From Holothuria scabra (taxonomy: Eukaryota > Echinodermata > Holothuroidea > Aspidochirotida > Holothuriidae): a DNA stretch of 64,000 bases. This document shows positions 56,395 to 64,000 of the stretch, in pieces. The stretch is from assembly GCA_037179385.1 (NCBI GenBank), contig CM074187.1, positions 5,952,001 through 6,016,000 on the forward strand, given 5' to 3'. The notes beneath the pieces were generated by a model that was not told the origin of the DNA, did no database searches, and saw nothing but the letters and a program-made list of their open reading frames with translations. The translations under genes were made by a program, and so were the position numbers. Each line of letters begins with the position of its first letter. Position 1 is the first letter of the stretch.

Positions 56395-58420
56395 GTATGA
56401 TTATATCAATAGATAACATGTATTGAGATATTGTCACACTAGCCAGTTGATGAAGTTTCTTTAGAGCAAGGTTATATGACTTGATCAGTGGTCAATGTCT
56501 TTGAGAATTTGAGAGCATGTTCTTTGGGTGGGAGGCATTAAAAAGTGATGTTTGCGAAGTAATTTTTGCAAATTTTATGGTTAAACTCTTCAGTTGTCAT
56601 GGAAACTTCAATTTTCTTTGCACACAGCACTTTGGTTGCTAGGTATAGATACCTACTGACTGAGAATGTTTACATTTTGTAGTTGAACTTTCAGATGTCA
56701 GAGGCTTGGAGCTACATTGTAGTGCACAAAATGTGTCTTGGAGGCATGATCAAAGTGTCTCTAAGTTGTGATGAAAAAATTAACCGCTCAAGAGTTGATT
56801 GAAGTGTATTTGGGTCTTCATTTAAATTAGGGTACCAGACTGTGACATGACATTTAAGAGTCCTAAATTCATGTTCCATCATTTATGATACCAAACCATT
56901 GGTGGAATTGCTATATTTACTAAGTTCATTGTAGGCTTAGGCCTAAATGATGTTGTACAAGTTGTTTTTATGAATGCTCAGGTTACGTTTGACCTCAAAA
57001 TAGCCACATTCATTGGAAATTTTAAGTTCCACGTGTAACATGAACACCAAAAATAAGTTTATCCCACTTAGACTAGATACTGATTTGTTTAATATCATAA
57101 ATGTGTTTTATTTAGTTAATCTTAGCAATTTGAAGCTGAAACCTCTTATGATTACTTAGTCAAGGGTTTCATCTCAATTCTGTGGTACAAACAATGCGTT
57201 CCACGTGTAACTGAGATTGAGGGAACACCAAAATAATATTTTATGATATTTCAAATCATAAACAAGTTGGCACATCTTTATTGCCTGTAAGTTAAAAGCC
57301 ATGTTAAAAAGTATAGTTCAGCTAAAAACGACAACATATCAAATGTAGGAAGTAGTGGTATTTTAACTTCCAATGTTCACACTGTAACGTATTTCAGGAA
57401 CATCAAAGTGGCCTGTCAAAATGAAAAATATGGCTACATGAATGTTTTTCTTTCTGTACAATGGTCTTTTGCCCAAATCTTCATTCAGCAATGCACAGGC
57501 TTCAATTAACCACTAAAATAAGAAAGATTTAGTGTTTACTGTAGGTCATTTCTGGAAAATAAGATCCTGAAATTTCACACTGTAACTGTAACACCAAAAG
57601 TTACATGTGGAACCCCTCTTTCGTCGAACCCCAAGAAATAGAAAAGTTTCAGTTTCTCATAAAATATGAGTTACAAGAGTACAATTGATACCCCATCAAC
57701 CCTTTAAGTTAAAATAACAGAGCAAAATAAGTGTAAAAATAAGGGAAAATGCAACTCCTGCTATGGTAGTCTAAATGTCATCCTTTTTGCCCCCAAAAAA
57801 TTGCTGATTTTAGGCACTTTTTCATCAAAACTGGGAGGATTAACTTCAATGATTTTTATTTTTTGAAGAGTATGCACTTACATGAATAGTGAGGACAAAA
57901 TGAAAGCATAGCAAAGACAATAATGTGGATTAAAATAGCGAGACAGTTGCCCTTAACAGCGTATTTTACCATTGGTACCCTAATTAAAATAAAGACCCAT
58001 TTGAGGATCTGTAACATTACTGTATTGAATGGGTGGCTTTTTACACACTTGTCATACAGTGTAACAATGCAAACACTAAAGATATCAGCAGAGAAATAGC
58101 TCTCACTCCTTCAGAAATTGTGAAATACCAAAATATTTGAATGAGACTGAAAATAGCATTAGGGAGAGTGATTTGAGAGAAAATAGTGTGGAATGCAGGA
58201 GGAAAACAGCTGTCATTAGACTGTTGGATTTATTAGATGATGTCACTGATCTGCATTTCTGGTTAATTATTTCTGCTTTTCTGTTTCAGTATGGTACACA
58301 GTATTGTGCACCTCACTTAGTGATACAGTATTATTGTAAAAATAGTTCTCTATGAATTTGAGCATGAAATGCATCAGGATATTAACAATAGATGGATAAT
58401 CTTTTTAATGCAAAGCGCCA
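56395..58420 (+). repeat. Intron block related to 1,690-2,450
   Basis: Collinear matches to the left end of the window are described under that entry. The right-hand block is longer, mainly because of a ~1.2 kb stretch (about 56,850-58,130) absent from the left copy. It ends about 190 bp before exon 2. Confidence 0.6.
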
Positions 58421-58609
58421 AAAGGAGGACTGCATTTACATCAAATATTAGCAACAATATGGAAACTTTGTCTCCTTAACATCCACAAAGTATTGAGATT
58501 CTGCAGCATTGCTGCTCTAGTTTGTTCTGTAACAAAAGTCAGAGTTATTAGTTGGAATGATTCTATTTAATATTCATTTTCAGTTGTTTTTTCAATTGCA
58601 ATTTTCTAG

Positions 58610-58706
58610 GGTTTCTGTAACAGGGCTCATACCTTTGGAGTTAAATTTGACAGTTAATCAACTGGAAAATGATTATCCTCAGATAACCATCATGGCAACT
58701 CTTATG
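58610..58706 (+). CDS. SUOX: Sulfite oxidase-like enzyme, exon 2
   Basis: 97 bases between TTTTCTAG and GTGAGT. Joined in phase 2 to the previous exon it reads LVSVTGLIPLELNLTVNQL followed by ENDYPQITIMATLM. This is the conserved segment of the molybdopterin domain in which a GL-(I/V) turn and a PLxLxLxxL strand lead to the ATLQ strand before the active-site cysteine. It ends exactly between the ATL-X strand and CAGNRR. The usual glutamine before the cysteine is methionine here. Too short to appear as a long ORF, it is supported by phase, splice sites and homology on both sides. Confidence 0.85.
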
Positions 58707-60791
58707 GTGAGTTGATAGAAAGATGCTGTAAGTATAACACTGGTTGGGATCATAATTATGAAGGGTAATTCCAAGAGGCATTAAGGATCCAGTAGTTTTT
58801 GAAAAGTGCTATTCCATAACCAGCATAAGGATGTCCTTGTATTTAGATCAAATTAGATATGTGCCATCAAAGGAACTGTGACATGTGGTATGCCAAGGAT
58901 GATAGTGTGAACTAATAAATAACTTGCAAAATTACAAAATTTATAAAACTAGAAGAATAGTGTCAGAGTGAGAACCTAGATGCAATAGTATTTCAGGACT
59001 TGAATATTGCATACTGTGTTCAAGGCAAACCAAGAACTCCCCATAAATTTCACAATTCAGTAAAACAGTCACTTGACCCTCAAGAGTAGTGCACAAACTG
59101 CATTTTTATCTGACCAAATATTTACACCTTTTTTATTACAGATAAGTCCATTCTTGATTCCTTTTAATATGTCAATGAGTCAAGTATTATCAAAGTTCAG
59201 CTCTAAACCCTACAGGGGTAGTTTGTCTGATTAATGTACATTTTATGATTATCTTTGGTTTGCATTTCTGATATCGTTTTGCTATGTGCCAAAACTGGAG
59301 CCTCTGGTTTGCCAGTGGTGTGATAAGAATAACATCATGTGTGAGATCTGTGTGTACAAAAGCAGCATCAAATACACATACTCTTTATTATTCAGCAGGA
59401 TTTGGCTCAAGGGATAATGTCTACAGTCACTTGTCTTATTTGTTTCCCAACTCCATTGTCCCTTGTCTCATTCATCTAGTGAGAAGGGGCATTTATGGTA
59501 TGAAATAAGCTGATTAGGGGACCAGTGAGATGGGGACCAATGAGGCAGGTGAACAATGAGACAGGGGACTATATCTAGCTGACCCTTGGCTCAAGATTGC
59601 ACAACAGTATCAGAAGTAAAGTGCATTCTATTAATCTATTCTGATAGCTTGACAAAGGTGTATGAAATCAGCAATATGGCGTAGCTCCCATAATTCGAGG
59701 CTAGTTGAGGGTCCAACTGATCTGTCTGTTGGTAGACCTTTGCCTGGGGAAGGGGTTCCCCCTCCCCTTTCTAAAATTTTTTTAATTTTGAAGTGTCTAC
59801 ACGCAAAATGGGGGCACTTTTTTGCAAATCAGTCAACACAATTTCGCTAGGTTTACCGCTCAAAAAGTTCAGTCGGGTACTGAATTTTTGTGGTAACCAA
59901 GAAAAATATTGTTTTGAGAGATTTGCCAAAATAATATTTTACAGATACCCATAAATGTGCAATTACTAAGACCTCTCCTAATCACAATATTCAATCACTT
60001 TTGTTGCCATAAATGTTGTTGCAGTACCGGTACAGTTTGCAATCATCAACTGGATATGTCATAGACGGTCATACCACGCTGCAAGTGATTTCCAGCAAAT
60101 GTGTTCGTACTGTACATCTCTCATGGCGTTTTAGCCATGAAAACACAGTCCAGAACGTTTGTTTGATGGGAAAGTCTAAGACAAGCCTGGCCTCTAACCC
60201 GCAAAGTAGGCATTTAATTTTTGCCATTAAATGCAGCATTGCTTGATGTTATTACATTATTAACGCTGTGACAGTAATATACAGTATACAGTACCACACC
60301 TGCTGCAAAGGTTAGCCAATAGCGATGCTGCAACAGCAAACATAGGTCCATACATACCTAGGCCTATTCATTGTGTAGCAGTGCGAGTAGTTGAATTTAC
60401 TGTTAGGTATGATTTACTGAATTTGTAGTTATTTTGATACGGTGAATTATTTGTTAATTTGTGTGGTTCTCTTACTAAGAATACTTCGGACATTTGAAAT
60501 GCGGGTTTTTCAGAGGGTTGGGCGAGTCAACGGGTTTTGTTGTTCAAATGCTGGTCAAACCCGAGATATGTGGGTCACTTGGAAGGTATGCATGGTTAAA
60601 GTTGAATTGTTTGATCTTCTCAGAAATATTAAACTTAACAAAAAAAGTACCCAATTACATTCATTTAAGTGTGTTTTATAAAGTGATGTGTAAAGAGAAT
60701 GTAAATAATATCAAAGACAATTTAAATAAAGTTCTTTTGCAACTTGCTGCATTTGTCTTTCATGTATTTTTTTTTATTGATTTTGTTGTAG
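58707..60791 (+). other. Intron 2 of the sulfite-oxidase-like gene
   Basis: 2.1 kb, from GTGAGT to TTGTTGTAG. No transposon with clear ends is seen. A C/G-run fragment at about 59,740-59,830 resembles the G-rich MITE style of the window but cannot be delimited. Confidence 0.65.
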
Positions 60792-60839
60792 TGTGCTGGC
60801 AACAGAAGAACAGAGATGTCAAAGATTAAAAAAGTTAGG
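60792..60839 (+). CDS. SUOX: Sulfite oxidase-like enzyme, exon 3 (16-codon microexon, active-site Cys)
   Basis: 48 bases between TTTTGTTGTAG and GTAAGT, in phase 0, encode CAGNRRTEMSKIKKVR. CAGNRR is the hallmark of sulfite oxidases: its cysteine is the protein ligand of molybdenum, and the following arginines lie at the active site. Together with exons 1 and 2 this gives about 109 residues of unbroken family match. The next conserved block (around GAIGNARW in relatives) was not found before 64,000, so the remaining exons lie beyond the window. Confidence 0.9.
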
Positions 60840-60941
60840 GTAAGTAATGAAAGATAGTGTTAAGAATGAACAGGTCTGTGAATTTCTCTAGCAAATTGGT
60901 ATTGGTAGTATTTCACTCATGTGGTATTAACATTGCTTCCA

Positions 60942-60965
60942 TGGGTGTCTGCAGGTATGGGCAAT
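60942..60965. repeat. End fragment of the hAT MITE
   Basis: CATGGGTGTCTGCAGGTATG matches the terminus of the MITE at 29,530 with one change, then the similarity stops. It is a truncated relic in intron 3. Confidence 0.55.
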
Positions 60966-61614
60966 TTCTTTTGAATGACATGAAATCCATATATTAGGTC
61001 CTTAATCTGAATTCAAAGGTAGTGTATGTACATCACATCTTTTAATGCTTCTTTGTGTGTATTTGTCATTCTCAACAATTTGTCATGCTTGACTGTTGCT
61101 GAGACAACAAACTTATTATGACCAACAGCTGTCAAGGTTATCAAACATGTTTTGACCTGTAATTGTTTTATCCAATAATTGCTTGACTCCTTTGTTTAAA
61201 GCACTGGTCATTTACAACAAAATCTGCTGTTTATCACAAGCTTTGCTGTCTAAATCAGATACAATGTACACTATATAATCCAGAGAGGGGAAACATTCCA
61301 CTTTTAAGCTTTTTTTATCTGTAGAATAATTAGAGGCTTAAGGCAGCCTATAAGCTAAATAGGCTGATGGGTTTACTTGGTCATCCAATCAATGTTTAAA
61401 AAGCAGTTTGTTCCTGTCAATTTACATCTGTAAATACCTAATAGCATAGTTCCTTAACTTCCTTTTATACATGTAAAAGTTGAGTACATTTTATACTCAA
61501 AATAAGTCATTTTTGGTTTTGATGAAAAGAAGTTAGGTTAGGTTAGGTTGAGTTTTATGGCTGCTTTCCAACCAATTGGTCCAAGTTGAGCCCGCCATGG
61601 CCTTTTTAGAGAAA

Positions 61615-61960
61615 GACCTATTTTGATGGTAGAGGGTGTGTGTTAGTTTGTCTGCATGGGTGTTTCTGATGTTTGCACATTGGCATGCAATCTCAAGAAA
61701 CAAAAATCTTCAGTTTTCAAACTTGGTACATAGATGCCCCATATTAAGAGAAAGGATCCTTTTTGGGGGGTGGAGGTCAGAGGTCACCTAGGGTTGACAG
61801 GGATCAAATTCTGAAAACCTTGTGAGCAAAATTTCTTTAACTATGACACTTGGTAGTGTTGATGCATTTTGATGAAAAATAGGTCCCTATTGTTTTTCAT
61901 GGAGGTCACTCAGGTAAATTATAATTTGGTGTCACCAGGGGTCAGATTGAAAACCTTTAT
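61615..61960 (+). repeat. Decayed relatives of the AGGTCA satellite unit
   Basis: Blocks such as CAATCTCAAGAAACAAAAAT, CCATATTAAGAGAAAGGATC, GGTGGAGGTCAGAGGTCACC and TGGAGGTCACTCAGG follow the order of the satellite unit twice, with strong divergence. Another weak unit lies at 62,125-62,240 and another at 63,250-63,340. They show the family is old in this locus. Confidence 0.55.
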
Positions 61961-62340
61961 AGAATATCTTAAAGTAAAGTAAAGTAAAGCATAGTACATA
62001 TTAAAACATTAGAAATGCTGTACGGCTAGAAAATGATCCTGAGAAGCTTTGGCACTGTTGGAAGGTTTGTTGGCATTGCTGCAGATCATACCCCAAAAAC
62101 CTTGTTAAACACAAATAGACCTTAGCTAGGAGCTAGGAGACTTTGATAGATTTCATATGAGGTATAGAGATTTATTCCTAAGAAGATGGCCCCTGTTGAT
62201 TCTGGTGGAATGTTGTATGGGGTCACCAGGGGTCAAACTCATTTTGAAAAAATGAATAATGCAATGTCTCGAAATGGGAAGCTGTATGTAGATGCCTTGG
62301 GGCTAGGAGATGGTCTCTATTGGGGTAAAGCATCTCTTTG

Positions 62341-62420
62341 GGGTGTGTACAAACCAAAGACAAAAGACCTTTGTCAGGTCTTCCATCTCCATTTTGTAGA
62401 TCTTTGTTTTGTACACACCC
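62341..62420. repeat. 80-bp hairpin with an inner hairpin
   Basis: GGGTGTGTACAAACCAAAGA pairs with TCTTTGTTTTGTACACACCC (19 of 20). Inside it AGACCT pairs with AGGTCT. No flanking duplication is obvious. Confidence 0.6.
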
Positions 62421-63355
62421 ACAAAACGAGGTACAAAACTCTGACCCATAAAAAAGAATACCCTGTTTGGAGACTCCTAGACATTTCACGAGGCATTTGG
62501 TGTAATAGCTGGACATACCACATACCATGAATGGACCAAAAATTTGGGCTAAGACGAAAAACAATTTTTTTAAAGAAAAACAATAGATCCAAGACTAAAC
62601 ATGTGTTAATAGAGGCCTAATGGAGTCAGAAGTAGTCAATACTAGCTGGATCTTTGAAAAATAAGGAGTCGGTAGGGTATGTTAGGACTGGGTAAGTTTT
62701 GCTCCGTTATTATCCATTTTAAATTGCGTAGTTGCTTCTTTCATCACTTTTTTGTCTTTTTGGACTTTTTTGGCTGTGGGGTCTGAAAATAATATAATGA
62801 ATTAAATGATAATAACTTATTCCTGCAAAAGCAATAATAAAAATAACCTTATTGTCCCTGAATGATGTTTCAGATAAAACCGATAAATTATTTTGTACTT
62901 TATACCTCTTAGCAGATTCCCATAAATTTTCTGTGACTCGACCAGAACATATCAAATCTGGAACTGAAATGCTTAAACAATACATTTAAATATAAAACAC
63001 AGTAATTAAGAAGTAGTGTGTACATAGAAAACCTATGATTATTACCTCATAATTAAGTGCACGCAAAAAATAAACAAAATATATCACCTTGCCTCTTACC
63101 AAAAACAATGCCCATGTGTAAACACCAGCGACAAATCGATCTATCAAATTACATATTGATGGTTTGGAACATTCTATATACTGTAGCATTTTTCGAATGA
63201 TAGGTATTTGTTTTCTGGGTCATAGTTTTGTACAATCCCTTTTGTTGGTGTTGGATTTAATGGAGGTCAGGGATCATCTGTGGTCACCATGGACAAACTG
63301 AAAGCCTTTTGAACACAATATCTCAAGGTAGGAAGCTAGCATTGACAGATTTTTT

Positions 63356-63398
63356 ATTCCTTGCCAAAGGCAGGCAAGGAATCTATGTGATGGTGATG

Positions 63399-63437
<39 letters not shown>

Positions 63438-64000
63438 ATGCTTTGGCTTGTAAACACGATATCTCGAGAACGGTACATGTGACTATGCTCATATTTGGTG
63501 TGTGGGTTGGTCATATCGAGTCGATGATCCCTATTGATTTTTGTGGAGGTCAAAGGTCATTTGGGGTCACAAGAGGTCAAAAAGTCAAAACTTCGTAAAC
63601 ACAATATCTCGAGAACGGTACATGTGACTATGTTCATATTTGGTGTGTGGGTTGGTCATATTGAGTCGATGGTCCCTATTGATTTTTGTGGAGGTCAAAG
63701 GTCATTTGGGGTCACGAGAGGTGAATAGGTAAATTCCTTAGAAATTGCTTGTAAACATGGTATCTCAAGAAGAGTAAGTGTGACTAATCTCATATTTGGT
63801 GTGTGGGTTGGTCATATTGAGTAGATGATCCCTATTGTTTTTGGTGGAGGTCAAAGGTCATTTGGGGTCACGAGAGGTCAAAAGGTCAAAACTTGGTAAA
63901 CACAATATATTGAGAACGGTACATGTGACTACGTGTATGCTCATATTTGGTGTGTGGGTTGGTCATATTGAGTAGATGATCCCTATTGTTTTTGGTAGAG
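63356..64000 (+). mobile_element. Second HINE copy (head and first satellite units, runs off window)
   Basis: ATTCCTTGCC-AAAGGCA-GGCAAGGAAT (63,356-63,382) follows a T-run. After it come CTATGTGATGGTGATGTC, a GT microsatellite, the CTTTGGCTTGTAAACACGAT segment and at least three satellite units with AGGTCA clusters. Landmarks at about 63,521, 63,666 and 63,822 give spacings of about 145 and 156 bp. The 3' end is outside the window. Confidence 0.75.

Larger units (their letters stand above)
53989..58609 (+). other. Intron 1 of the sulfite-oxidase-like gene
   Basis: 4.6 kb from GTGAGT to TTTTCTAG. It contains a decayed relative of the AGGTCA repeat (54,470-54,640), a 140-bp hairpin (54,739-54,878), a small AATTATTG/CAATAATT palindrome near 55,442, and the block related to 1,690-2,450 (56,395-58,420). 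No additional coding exon is seen. Confidence 0.7.

Noticed and set aside
62186..62564. Opposed 113-114-codon frames on both strands
   Set aside because: They overlap the 80-bp hairpin and a decayed satellite unit in intron 3, have no domain match and no splice support.

Overview
This is a 64 kb piece of an animal nuclear genome. It has spliced exons with GT/AG borders, low gene density, LINE, DIRS, Helitron-type and MITE elements, and long tandem repeats. No bacterial operons are seen. The repeat style suggests a marine invertebrate: G-rich hAT MITEs, AGGTCA-rich arrays led by a GT microsatellite, and AGGCCTAGGCCT clusters. An echinoderm or related deuterostome is my best guess, but that is inference.

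The only host gene I can support is on the + strand at the right. Three exons (53,759-53,988; 58,610-58,706; 60,792-60,839) have matching phases and splice sites and encode the start of a sulfite-oxidase-like molybdenum enzyme. It includes the Mo-binding CAGNRR segment, has no cytochrome b5 domain, and must continue past the window. Two weaker gene relics are a zinc-finger-like N-terminus at 32.1-32.5 kb (-) and a fragment resembling invertebrate P2X7-like proteins at 44.1-44.4 kb (+).

Left half (3.7-27.4 kb): three copies of one Helentron/Helitron2-like element, A (3,685-9,482), B (14,717-25,099) and C (20,206-24,830). Each carries a decayed ORF with an OTU cysteine-protease domain and a DUF6570-like domain but no Rep or helicase. 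C sits inside B in opposite orientation. B in turn appears to split the 3' UTR of a CR1/Jockey-type LINE whose body lies at 25.1-27.4 kb, a three-level nest.

Middle (34.0-39.2 kb): a structurally complete DIRS-type tyrosine-recombinase retrotransposon on the minus strand. Its gag-like, RT/RNase H and YR frames are open, and its terminal repeats and internal complementary region are intact. It is inserted at AAT in a palindromic host site. A TIR element, perfect or near-perfect hairpins, LINE tail relics and two TTAA-flanked MITEs follow up to 46.4 kb.

Right (47.7-52.2 kb): a TTAA-flanked foldback element has been invaded by a Helentron-like non-autonomous element (HINE). The HINE carries a terminal hairpin, a GT microsatellite and 24 registers of a 145/156-bp AGGTCA-rich tandem repeat with 301-bp and then 446-bp higher-order periodicity. 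A second copy of its head starts at 63,356 and runs off the window. Older relatives of the repeat lie in the introns of the sulfite-oxidase-like gene.
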